Shown: positions 1 to 7,246 of the stretch, piece after piece | Layout of the letters: each line of letters begins with the position of its first letter | How positions within the stretch are numbered: position 1 is the stretch's first letter | Program-made: the position numbers and the translations under genes | The notes under the pieces: model-generated | Database searches by the model: none | What the model was told of the DNA's origin: nothing | What the model saw: the letters and a program-made list of their open reading frames with translations, nothing else | Assembly (NCBI GenBank): GCA_032353305.1 | Contig: JAUCNG010399921.1 | Coordinates: 1-10,582, forward strand | Source: Cephalothrix spiralis | Taxonomy: Eukaryota > Nemertea > Palaeonemertea > Archinemertea > Cephalotrichidae | Direction: 5' to 3' | Length of the DNA stretch: 10,582 nucleotides

Positions 1-61
1 AAGGCCTGATAAGCGGTTTAGGTTAGCATTGGGAAGTTTCGTTGAAGAATACAATAACAAG
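1..61 (+). CDS. DCAF7: DCAF7 exon, residues ~27-46 (cut by window edge)
   Basis: Base 1 is the last base of a codon; the reading frame starts at base 2 with [20 protein letters not shown]. The exon ends in AAG followed by the donor GTAAGA at 62, phase 0. The 5' end of this exon is outside the window. Confidence 0.95.
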
Positions 62-3000
62 GTAAGATCTATAACAAGAATGATTTTCTGGTCTGATATA
101 ACTTTGTAATATTTTTCTTCTTCTAAGATACAAATATTGTTAGTTTTAAGTAATGTATAGCATATCTGTGCATGCATCTTGTCCCAAAAGGCAGTTTCGA
201 TTTATTCTAATCTCTACGTAGTTGAGGCTTTTAACTGCATCCAACCATGCACATGATTGATATTGTATTGATTGAACGAGATTGAACTTGTTAGATTATC
301 GCGTCTGAGCAACAGCTTTTCACATTTCTAATATTAAGCGATATTATTGCAGCATGGGAACTGCCCAAAAAAAGCTGAGCCAATTAATTTAGGAGGCCAA
401 TCTCAAAATTAAAGTGCCCTTCTTAGAAAAAATACATGGGTACAGTACATGCATATTGTCATGAGTCATCCTTTTTTAATGTTCATTTTTAGGTCACAGC
501 AATGTCCTTTTAATAAGAATGTATTAAGAGCTTTAAATGATTATCCATATATTTGCAGGTCCAAATAGTAATGCTTGACGAAGATACATCTGAATTTGTT
601 GCTCGAAGTACGTTCGATCACCCTTACCCAACTACCAAGATTATGTGGATTCCTGATACGGTATGTAGCTCGATTAATTTATTTATAAATATCAAGATTA
701 CGATTGTGTCCAAAAATAGTGTATCACAACCTGGTTAAAAAACTTCTTTAAAAAATCAAATTTTACTGGAAATCAGGGAATATTATTGACATTATTCTTC
801 AGTTAGTTCATGACTAATTATTTGACGCAAATGATATTTTTATCTTTCCTTTAAAAAAAAGTCGAAATTTACTGGAAATCAGGGAATATTATTATTCAGT
901 TAGTTCATGACGCAAATGATATTTTTATCTTACGCTTGGTCAGCAATTATGACTCTTAATTTTCAAAAAAAATTCTCGCTTCGATCGGCTCGATGACATA
1001 AATTATTGTTTATGAAAGAAGGCACCAAAAAATAGCATTTTTTGCTTATTGAATTATACATCTGTTCATGTGAAATGATGTCCTTTCAGTCTAAATTGTG
1101 CTGCTCAAAGGCAATTCAGCACAAAATCAAGAGTACATGTGTATAACCCTTAATTTTCAAACTTTCCCTCGCTTCAGCTAAAGAGGGCTAAGGCTCCAGA
1201 ATCAGTAACGTACACAAATTTCGCTTCCTACTTTTTCGGAGGAGCTCTGTGTCTAGTTAACAAGAGGTATTTAGAACAAATTCACTTTGTTATGATCTAC
1301 TTTATAAATTTCTATAAATCGTCTTTATTTATGATTTTCAGAAAGGTGTTTATTTGGATCTAGTCGCAACAAGTGGTGACTACCTTAGAGTTTGGCGAGT
1401 AGGCGATACAGAAACCAGATTAGAATGTTTACTAAATAATGTAAGTATTGTAACTTGCTGCGTCCGATGCAAGCGCGTCCGCCATTGAATCTGAATGATT
1501 CGTTTGCGAGGTATCAAAACCCGTCGGGGGAACAATCATTAACCAGATACTGGCTGGCTCTGTCAGTTGCATATTTCATTAATCGTTTTACGGACCAGCT
1601 TTTAAAAAATTTCCGTAAGCGGCAAATAGATTTGCTTTTTTAGTGTGATACGCCGTGTGAAAAATTTAAGAAATAGAAATCGTTACTTATTGTTTACTCT
1701 GTTCATGTATTTTATAGTTCATTTACTACAAGCGTTATTATTTTACATATTACTATAAATAATTACTTAATTATTTTTTTGGTTCTCTTTCAGAATAAGA
1801 ATTCAGATTTCTGTGCTCCATTAACGTCGTTTGATTGGAACGAGGTTGATCCAAATCTTCTTGGTACATCAAGTATCGATACAACATGTACTATTTGGGG
1901 TCTTGAGGTACGTAAACTAGCGAAAGAATGCTAATTAACCTGACAGTTCGACTTGCGGTATACCCCGAAAGAACTTCAACGGTCCGCCTTCTCAGGTTAT
2001 AGCCATGATTCAATGTGGTCCTTAAATCTAAAATTGAGAAAAAATGCCAAAATTGACTTTTAATTTCATGAAAATTCTAAAATTGGGGTAAGCGTCGTAA
2101 AATGTCTGAAAATCTCAAAAGTGTGCATTCCTGTTTAAGAACTGCATACTTTCCCTATGTGTAGGCCGCGTATACCACAGAAATATATCATTGAGAAGTT
2201 ATAATCATTAAACTTAGCCTCGTTCGGATCTTATTAATCTCCAAACTTTAGCGCTGGTGGAAATGGGGTCATTGTCATCCAATATAAAGATAGAAGGGCA
2301 TTTTGCCCTCGAAACGATTCAGTTAGTTTTTGAATGATATATATTCTGAACTTTCAAAACCGCCACTTAAATATCAACTTATCGAAATTCTGAGTATGAA
2401 CTGCTTTGAAATGGTAGAAATATTCGCTTCAAATGCGTTTAAACCCGACTCTAATCGGTATAAATATAGAGTTTGGTGTTTATAAGGGTACATGATCGGA
2501 TTGTGTCTATTCGAAAATTCATTCGACGCCCTATATAAAAGAAGGCTGAGGCGGGAATTAAACCCACGACATTGACGTTATAACTGTGAGAAACCCCAAC
2601 TGAGCAAACCGGGCCCACACAGTAATTTGAGAAATTATTACTTGACCACCCTGTCTTATCAAGTCGTATCAAATCATTATGGGGGTTATGCGCCAAACAA
2701 AACTAAATTTGTGAATAGAAAAAAATTTCCAAAATCATTTTGATACGTGTGAAGAGATTTAATTTCCTTTCGTTATTTTGTTTTCAGACGGGTCAAGTCA
2801 TTGGCCGAGTGAATATAGTGTCTGGTCATGTAAAAACACAGTTAATAGCTCATGATAAAGAAGTGTATGATATCGCATTCAGCCGTGCTGGTGGTGGTAG
2901 AGATATGTTCGCAAGTGTTGGTAAGTTATTGTCAATCTTGACACCGTTGAAATAGAAAAGTGTTCCACTCCTCGTATTTAATGTGACAGAGCCACCCATG

Positions 3001-5906
3001 AAACAACGCCAGCTTAAGATCTTGCTTATGGATTACGAATGGCTTCCTGAGTCTCGAGCGGACATTGAGGTGACGTAGACCGATGCGTCATTCTACCAAC
3101 ATGCATATGATTGTGTGGAACAGAAGACTGGCACAAGAGGTAGCGCGCTCGCCTTCAAATCAGAAGGTTGTTGGTTCGAGGCTCCCTACGGAAACAAACA
3201 GAGACCGGATACTGGGTGCCTCGGTCAGTGAAGTGGAGTGAAACGCTGTCTGTTCCTTCGGGGTAAACCCGACTCTAATCGGTACATATAGAAAATAGAT
3301 TAGAAAGCGGGGAATACAGATAAATGCTCGAGCAAGCGGACCGTCTTTTCGAGAAGTCAATCTGACAACCGTCATATAAGTAAGTAAGACCTTTATAATT
3401 TCTATGATCTGACAGTGCTAGTGGTAATATTTCTGATTTGAAAAACGAAAAAAAATCTCACAAAACTTCTGTTATTGCCAGAAAATCTCATAAAATATAT
3501 GACTATTCAGAGTAATTATTTTTATTTTACAGGTGCCGACGGCTCAGTGCGCATGTTCGATCTCCGCCATCTTGAACACTCGACAATCATTTATGAAGAT
3601 CCTCAACATCAACCTTTGCTACGTTTGGCATGGAATAAACAGGATCCTAATTACTTAGCAACAATGGCAATGGACTCGTGCGAAGTAAGTAGTTCAATCA
3701 TTTCTGTGCAGTTCAGTTGGAAGAGCGCGGTATGTCTGGTTGCGTCCACAGGTTCCTTTCTTTGATAACCTACATGACCCAACTTGCTTTCTTCAATCTA
3801 CATGGTCCACCCAGGGGCCAACTGGTTCATATGTGTTTGACTACTAATGTAATGCCAAATTCCTAAAATTTCGTGAGAGTGTCCTAAAATGTCCTAGAAT
3901 TTTGATGAATTCTAATAATTTTATGAAAGTGCCATAAAGAAGTTCCTAAAATTTTCAGTCAGAAATCAAAATCAATGGGCTTCAAATCGCGTTTATAACA
4001 CTTAAATTTCAAAAAAATCCCTACTGCTTGGCTTGGCTTAATAAAATAAAAGTTGTTCGTGTAAGAATACGCGCCACAAATGTAAGTTTTTTTACCTAAT
4101 ACCCGTATAGAAATTTTTCCTTGATCGTTATATTATGATACATAAATGCCCTATCATTTTAAACTGCGGTCAGTGGCATCAACTCCTCAAAGTGCTTTAA
4201 AATCGCGTCTCTAAGCCTTAAATTTTTAAAAAAATTGCCGCCTCGCTACGCTCGGCTTAATAACATTTATAAAGATACATGTAAATAATAAGGAGAAAAG
4301 CATATTTTGTGTGTTTTAGCACTTCTGTGAAATTCCTAAAATATTTTCATATTCCTAATAAAAAAGATTTGATGTCCTAAAAAATATATTAAATTTGTCC
4401 TAAAATTCATTATCTCACCGCTGATACCCTTGATTATACGTTGTCCATGGGTCAAAAAGTAAATGCAAATCATGAAGCATATTCAAATCATTTACTTTAT
4501 AGATGGCGCTTTACATTTAGTGTACGTTTAGATCCGTATACGTAATATCAGATATAAATTTCTGGTAATATCAATATCTAAATTTTTGCTTATTGCGTAT
4601 CTATTTCTTTAATTTCAAATTTAGAAAATGAGCTCACTGCGTTCGGCGGTTATCAAGGCGGTTATCAAGGCCATTTCGGAGCATAATTCACTAATAATCG
4701 AGTTAACCCTAGTAGTAATACTAAATTACTATTTCTTTTCAGGTTATCATCTTAGATGTGCGAGTACCTTGTACCCCAGTCGCCCGATTGAACAATCACC
4801 GAGCATGTGTCAATGGTATTGCTTGGGCACCACATTCAAGTTGTCATATTTGTACTGCAGGTAAGACCCCTGAAAATAACAGCTTATAATTCTAAAACAC
4901 TCTTCGCATATTGGCGGTTTATGGAACTTTTGGCGTACAACCTTTTGAAAATCTCAGAAATGCGGGCTTAAACTCCATCAACCTTTATATTTTTGGAAAG
5001 CTTGTGGAAATTCTAGGTTCAATTTTATATTTTCAAAAGGCTCGGGCTCACATTGGGACATCAGGAGCCAAATTTGCAAATTTTTCTGTTAACAAAAAGG
5101 GTCGAACCCGATATTTTCAGATAAAATATAATTTTCGATTTGGTTTGACCAATTTTAGGGGCTCGGGGCAAATATAGATTTTTTCAAAAATTATATTGGC
5201 CCCAAAGCGGGCCCGACCCTTTCGAAATAAATTATAAACTTGAACCAGCTTTCTAAAAATATAAGGTTTGATGCATGTTGATGGGGTGTAGGCCCGCCCG
5301 CACTTCCGAGATTTTCGCGGGGGCCGGAAACTGGGATCTGGGTATACATTATACCATAATCTGATCAACTTCGAGATAGTCAATACTATTTTCCTATAGA
5401 TTATTCTGGTGGGTGCAACCGAGGGTTATTTTAAGACAGAGTTCAAGAACTCTACGATCTAGTTTCTGTACTTTTCATGGGAAATAGGAAGAGTTAAAAA
5501 TAATCCCAGGTGGCACTGTCGGTATTGCATTATAGATCAGGATGCATGATTAAAGTTGATCAGATTATGATTATACAATGTACATGTATTAATTTATTAA
5601 AAAACAAAAAAATATTTTGTTTGTTACAAGAAAATCCACTCGTATTATCATAAAATATATTAAATTGCTAGAAAATCTCATAAAATATAGCTCAAAAATC
5701 TCTATCCTAAAATTTTCAATTTCTTCATTCCAGCTGATGACCACCAAGCACTAATATGGGACATCCAGCAAATGCCTAGAGCTATCGAGGATCCTATATT
5801 GGCTTATTCTGGAGCCGGTGAAATTAATCAAATACAGTGGTCAGCCACACAGCCGGACTGGATAGCAATAAGCTATAACAACTGCCTTGAAATTCTCAGA
5901 GTTTGA
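1..5906 (+). CDS. DCAF7: DCAF7 / WDR68 orthologue, WD40-repeat scaffold protein (5' partial, 8 exons)
   Basis: Coding exons are <1-61, 559-660, 1342-1440, 1794-1907, 2788-2920, 3533-3684, 4743-4860 and 5734-5906. They total 952 nt: one leftover base, 316 codons and a TGA stop. Every intron is GT-AG; phases are 0,0,0,0,1,0,1. The joined protein matches human DCAF7 residues 27-342 without a gap, by comparison with the sequence I remember (about 27 differences). Diagnostic stretches include [59 protein letters not shown] and the C-terminal [11 protein letters not shown]-type blade ends are visible at [28 protein letters not shown] and ALIWDIQQ. Family knowledge: DCAF7 is a beta-propeller scaffold that binds DYRK1A/1B and HIPK2 kinases and can act as a DDB1-CUL4 substrate receptor; plant TTG1/AN11 are relatives. 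The start codon and promoter lie upstream of the window. I see no frameshift or premature stop. Confidence 0.97.
62..558 (+). other. DCAF7 intron 1
   Basis: A 497-bp AT-rich GT-AG intron. I see no element with clear borders and no open frame of note, only small runs of ATTGA-type microrepeats near 255-290. Confidence 0.9.
559..660 (+). CDS. DCAF7: DCAF7 exon, residues ~47-80
   Basis: The acceptor is TTTGCAG ending at 558 and the donor is GTATGT at 661; phase is 0 at both ends. The exon has 34 codons, from [13 protein letters not shown] to MWIPDT. It is among the least conserved parts of the gene, with about 8 changes from human, mostly conservative (for example I for L, T for S), while FDHPYPTTK is invariant. 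Confidence 0.96.
746..931 (+). repeat. Imperfect direct tandem duplication (two units)
   Basis: Unit 1 (746-847) and unit 2 (849-931) both run from CTTTAAAAAA through ACTGGAAATCAGGGAATATT and GTTAGTTCATGAC to CGCAAATGATATTTTTATCT. Unit 1 is about 20 bp longer because of two short internal segments absent from unit 2. The core ACTGGAAATCAGGGAA resembles a repeat type that I associate with hAT-like elements; that link is inference. Confidence 0.88.
953..1011 (+). repeat. Dispersed CTCGCTTCG-core repeat, copy A (fragment)
   Basis: The order is CTCTTAATTTTCAAAA, then CTCGCTTCGATCGGCTCG, then ACATAAATTATTGTTT at 996-1011. That last 16-mer recurs exactly at 9505-9520, in the loop of the hairpin in copy F, again after a CTCGCTT-type core. 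It is therefore a degraded copy of the same family. Confidence 0.7.
1147..1195 (+). repeat. Dispersed CTCGCTTCG-core repeat, copy B (short fragment)
   Basis: CCCTTAATTTTCAAACTTTC is followed by CCTCGCTTCAGC, the same order of motifs as copy A; similarity fades after that. Borders are approximate. Confidence 0.5.
1342..1440 (+). CDS. DCAF7: DCAF7 exon, residues ~81-113
   Basis: The acceptor is GATTTTCAG ending at 1341 and the donor is GTAAGT at 1441; phase is 0 at both ends. The 33 codons include the WD-type strand [11 protein letters not shown] and end in LECLLNN. Confidence 0.97.
1441..1793 (+). other. DCAF7 intron 3
   Basis: A 353-bp GT-AG intron ending in a strong pyrimidine tract. Bases ~1455-1640 are less AT-rich than the surrounding introns and hold a 62-codon frame (first residues [10 protein letters not shown]) that I do not recognise. 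This could be a worn transposon fragment or chance. Confidence 0.88.
1794..1907 (+). CDS. DCAF7: DCAF7 exon, residues ~114-151
   Basis: The acceptor CTCTTTCAG ends at 1793 behind a strong pyrimidine tract; the donor is GTACGT at 1908. The 38 codons run from [17 protein letters not shown] to the blade end TTCTIWGLE. Only one residue differs from the human sequence I recall (N for Y in DPNLLG). Confidence 0.97.
1908..2787 (+). other. DCAF7 intron 4, contains antisense SINE
   Basis: An 880-bp GT-AG intron. A low-complexity stretch at ~2020-2120 carries AAAATT-type motifs. The segment from ~2440 to 2616 holds a SINE-like tail motif and an antisense tRNA-like head. Nothing recognisable is seen at ~2130-2430. 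Confidence 0.9.
2544..2615 (-). repeat. tRNA-Ile-like SINE head (antisense in intron 4)
   Basis: Read on the minus strand, this resembles a tRNA. An A-box-like TTGCTCAGTTGGGG is followed by an anticodon region GTTATAACG and a B-box-like GGTTTAATTCC. The order and wording match tRNA-Ile, with TAT at the anticodon position by alignment to the tRNA-Ile(AAT) pattern. The D-arm is shortened and the stems pair poorly, so a SINE head or tRNA pseudogene fits better than a working tRNA. On the minus strand the SINE body would extend towards ~2440. Confidence 0.6.
2788..2920 (+). CDS. DCAF7: DCAF7 exon, residues ~152-195 plus first base of G196
   Basis: The acceptor is TTGTTTTCAG ending at 2787 and the donor is GTAAGT at 2921. 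The exon ends one base into a glycine codon (phase 1). It encodes [18 protein letters not shown], then the invariant [20 protein letters not shown]. Confidence 0.97.
2921..3532 (+). other. DCAF7 intron 5, contains sense SINE
   Basis: A 612-bp GT-AG intron. A tRNA-derived SINE-like unit occupies ~3121-3295. Near the 3' end (3475-3499) is a 25-mer shared with the end of intron 7. The remainder (2940-3110) is not recognised. Confidence 0.9.
3121..3295 (+). repeat. tRNA-derived SINE (sense, intron 5)
   Basis: The head has an A-box-like TGGCACAAGAGG (3129-3140) and a B-box-like GGTTCGAGGCTCC (3173-3185), 44 bp apart start to start, as in internal RNA polymerase III promoters. Between them GCGCGCTCGCCTTC and CAGAAGGTTG form the expected anticodon arm. 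A ~100-bp body follows and ends with a 21-mer at 3264-3284 that also occurs in intron 4 at 2440-2460. I cannot name the SINE family. Confidence 0.68.
3533..3684 (+). CDS. DCAF7: DCAF7 exon, residues ~196-246
   Basis: The acceptor is ATTTTACAG ending at 3532 and the donor is GTAAGT at 3685. The first two bases complete the split glycine codon, then [20 protein letters not shown] follows; this is a classic blade with the WD position read as FD. It ends in MAMDSCE, where the human protein as recalled has MAMDGME. Confidence 0.97.
3855..3960 (+). repeat. CCTAAAAT-motif cluster
   Basis: TCCTAAAATT, TCCTAAAATG, TCCTAGAATTT and TCCTAAAATT occur here within about 100 bp. The same motif returns at 4333-4405 and once near 5706. 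The spacing is irregular, so this looks like a diverged internal part of a dispersed element rather than a clean tandem array. Confidence 0.6.
3962..4045 (+). repeat. Dispersed CTCGCTTCG-core repeat, copy C (diverged)
   Basis: GGGCTTCAAATCGCGT, then CACTTAAATTTCAAAAAAATC, then TGCTTGGCTTGGCTTAATA follow the same motif order as copy D at 4170-4275. The CTCGCT core itself has decayed. Confidence 0.55.
4170..4275 (+). repeat. Dispersed CTCGCTTCG-core repeat, copy D (best intronic copy)
   Basis: AAGTGCTTTAAAATCGC (4190-4206) is followed by CCTTAAATTTTTAAAAAAAT and CGCCTCGCTACGCTCGGCTT. The reverse complement of 9563-9579 matches the first motif in 16 of 17 bases, and the CGCCTCGCT core follows in both places. 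This ties the intron copy to the downstream foldback. Confidence 0.7.
4645..4668 (+). repeat. 12-bp direct tandem duplication
   Basis: GGCGGTTATCAA occurs twice, exactly and back to back, followed by a partial third unit (GGC), 74 bp before the acceptor of the next exon. Confidence 0.9.
4743..4860 (+). CDS. DCAF7: DCAF7 exon, residues ~247-285 plus first base of A286
   Basis: The acceptor is TTCTTTTCAG ending at 4742 and the donor is GTAAGA at 4861. It encodes [20 protein letters not shown] and ends CHICTA, one base into an alanine codon (phase 1). Only one residue appears changed from human. Confidence 0.97.
4947..5316. repeat. Long imperfect inverted repeat (foldback), arms ~100 bp
   Basis: The left arm (4947-5047) and right arm (5211-5316) are reverse complements with small gaps. 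GAAAATCTCAGAAATGCGGG at 4947 pairs with 5297-5316 in 18 of 20 bases. CCATCAAC (4975-4982) pairs with GTTGATGG (5277-5284). CTTTATATTTTTGGAAAGCT pairs with 5247-5266 apart from one gap and one mismatch. A spacer of about 160 bp separates the arms. Because of the mirror symmetry, similar open frames appear on both strands; I do not take them as genes. Confidence 0.85.
5343..5585. mobile_element. MITE-like element with terminal inverted repeats
   Basis: CATAATCTGATCAACTT at 5355-5371 is exactly reverse-complementary to 5553-5569. The match continues imperfectly outward (ACATTATA against ACATTGTATA) and inward (CAACCGAGGGTTATTTTAAG against CCACCTGGGATTATTTTTAA). A central small hairpin, AGAGTT-CAAG-AACTCT, sits at 5438-5453. 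At about 240 bp with no coding capacity it fits a non-autonomous DNA transposon. Exact borders and target duplication are not certain. Confidence 0.75.
5734..5906 (+). CDS. DCAF7: DCAF7 last coding exon, residues ~286-342 and stop
   Basis: The acceptor is TTCATTCCAG ending at 5733. The exon carries [20 protein letters not shown], then the variable stretch [17 protein letters not shown], and ends NNCLEILRV followed by TGA at 5904-5906. The stop falls exactly where the human protein ends. Confidence 0.97.
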
Positions 5907-7000
5907 ATGCATTTATCATAAGGTTGTGTTTTGGTCCTCTCTCGATTAGAGAGCCGTATTGACCATTAAAAAGTATTTAAGTCTTCTATAAAATGGTCCA
6001 ACTGAAGTGCGAAATGAATATTTAAAGCAATTATTTAAAAGAATATTATTGGATTATGTTTTAACACTTTTTGGGCAAGTTTTTACTGTTTTTTATCTTA
6101 AGAAAAAAAAATTTAAATTCCGCCTACTCTTCAAATGAAAAATCCGCCAAGAATTTGCGCCGCTAATTGCTTTATGATCATAGCCTCATTAGCCCCCCCC
6201 CCCCCTTCTCCTTGTGGTTATCCATGTGTACAACCAAAATATCAAATGAACTAGTCTACTCCTACAATCGGTTAACATTAAAGAACAGTTATATGTAAGT
6301 CATCAATAATTTTAATATTTTTGTTAATCATTGACGATTTTTATCTGTTTAGAATGTTCGAAGAGTTGCAAAATCTCACAGTGGATGATAGAGTGCTATA
6401 TAGTACATCTGTTTCACGGCACTATATCAGTACTTTCCAATAATCATTGAACACTGTACAGATATTTACCTCTTGTTTACCAGAGTAAGCGGATACGCCT
6501 GTAGCCTTGTATGTAGGAAAGTAACGTAATCAAATAAGATTTCCCATGGACGTTTTGTTCCTACTAGTATACTTAACGATTACTCTAATTTTAAGTCGAT
6601 ACCTCCTCGGAGTCCTGTGAATTATCTCGAGCAGTAAAACAAGTAGACTGGTTGCCTGCTCGATATGGTCCTATTCATCGCACTATGTTCATATAGGCAT
6701 CGATTTTCTAAAAATGATATGGATTTCAATATTGCTCTGCTTCAATCGAGTATGAACCAATCGCATTTCGGTTGGACCTTCCTATAGAACAAAAAAACTG
6801 CAGTATATTTTTTGACATAATATTATGAATAACGGGCTAAATTATTACACAGGGTTGCATTGCATTAATTTGTACTTTTATATGAATTTGATTTGTTGTG
6901 TATTAAAGTATGCGAAATAATGTTCCGTGGTTTAGGATCTGAAAATCTATAATTAAAATCACTAATTTATTAGAAACATTTAAACACTATAATCCGTGCT
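5907..7000 (+). other. Probable DCAF7 3'UTR and downstream sequence
   Basis: There is no convincing gene here. The stretch directly after the DCAF7 stop holds variant polyadenylation signals ATTAAA at 5965-5970, 6277-6282 and 6902-6907. No canonical AATAAA appears on this strand until 8790 and 8852, so the true 3' end cannot be fixed. A run of 13 C (6193-6205) is the only low-complexity feature. A 29-codon frame at 6354-6443 follows an AG but resembles nothing I know. Confidence 0.6.
6193..6205 (+). repeat. Poly-C homopolymer, 13 nt
   Basis: Thirteen consecutive C residues followed by TTCTCCTT, in otherwise AT-rich DNA. Length is prone to sequencing and replication slippage. Confidence 0.9.
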
Positions 7001-7198
7001 CAGGGTGGCCCCAATTTCAAAATTCCCCGACTTTTCCCCGATTTCCCTTCCCTCACTTTTCAAAAATAATGTGTAATGCAAATGTCTTTCGCGACATATT
7101 AGACATAAAAATGTCTTCACTACCACTAATTTGATCCTGTATATTTTTCCCTGAACATTCACCAAAATTTCCCGTTTTCCAGGTTAGTGGTCACCCGG
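7001..7198. mobile_element. Short hAT-like non-autonomous element (tentative)
   Basis: The left end CAGGGTGGCC and the right end (read in reverse) CCGGGTGACC match in 8 of 10 bases. The ends are followed by CCCCGACTTTTCCCCGATTT-type and AACCTGGAAAACGGGAAAT-type sequence. hAT elements typically start CAGGG; that and the short length are the basis for the call. I could not see a convincing 8-bp target-site duplication. Confidence 0.45.
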
Positions 7199-7214
7199 GT
7201 TTAGTCTGGATTTT

Positions 7215-7246
7215 TTCTTATAATCAGTAATTCTTATAATCAGTAA
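7215..7246 (+). repeat. 16-bp direct tandem repeat, two copies
   Basis: TTCTTATAATCAGTAA occurs twice, exactly and back to back, followed by a partial third unit. Confidence 0.92.

Larger units (their letters stand above)
661..1341 (+). other. DCAF7 intron 2, repeat-bearing
   Basis: A 681-bp GT-AG intron. It contains an imperfect tandem duplication (746-931) and two fragments of the dispersed CTCGCTTCG-core repeat (953-1011 and 1147-1195). The rest is AT-rich without recognisable content. Confidence 0.9.
3685..4742 (+). other. DCAF7 intron 6, the longest intron
   Basis: A 1058-bp GT-AG intron made largely of repeat debris: CCTAAAAT-rich stretches (~3855-3960 and ~4325-4410), two copies of the dispersed CTCGCT-core family (~3962-4045 and ~4170-4275), and a 12-bp direct duplication (4645-4668). 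Bases 4410-4620 show nothing recognisable. Confidence 0.9.
4861..5733 (+). other. DCAF7 intron 7, two inverted-repeat elements
   Basis: An 873-bp GT-AG intron. It carries a long imperfect inverted repeat (4947-5316), then a second element with terminal inverted repeats (~5343-5585), then AT-rich sequence with the 25-mer shared with intron 5 (5665-5689). Confidence 0.9.

Noticed and set aside
553-738. Frame running through the exon at 559-660 into intron 2
   Set aside because: Only 559-660 is coding. The rest is read-through past a clear GTATGT donor, and the start lies in the acceptor.
2544-2615. Functional tRNA-Ile gene on the minus strand
   Set aside because: A- and B-box-like motifs are present but the D-arm is shortened, acceptor pairing is poor and the B box is altered. 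A SINE head or pseudogene is the better call.
3160-3375. 71-codon minus-strand frame
   Set aside because: It overlaps the SINE in intron 5 and shows no recognisable protein feature.
3475-3765. Frame joining the end of intron 5 to exon 3533-3684
   Set aside because: The upstream part is intron sequence with a proper acceptor at 3532, and DCAF7 homology begins exactly there.
4911-5383. Two overlapping 88-codon frames, one on each strand
   Set aside because: They mirror each other because they lie on the arms of the inverted repeat at 4947-5316, and they sit inside an intron of DCAF7. Their peptide similarity is a by-product of the symmetry.
6381-6437. Possible microRNA-like hairpin (ATATAGT and ACTATAT)
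   Set aside because: Only seven consecutive pairs form around a 16-nt loop; the stem is too short for a precursor.
6354-6443. 29-codon frame after a TTTAG acceptor-like site downstream of DCAF7
   Set aside because: It is short, shows no recognisable similarity, and lies in probable 3'UTR. It is kept only as a note.
6980-7165. 61-codon minus-strand frame
   Set aside because: It lies almost wholly within the hAT-like repeat at 7001-7198.
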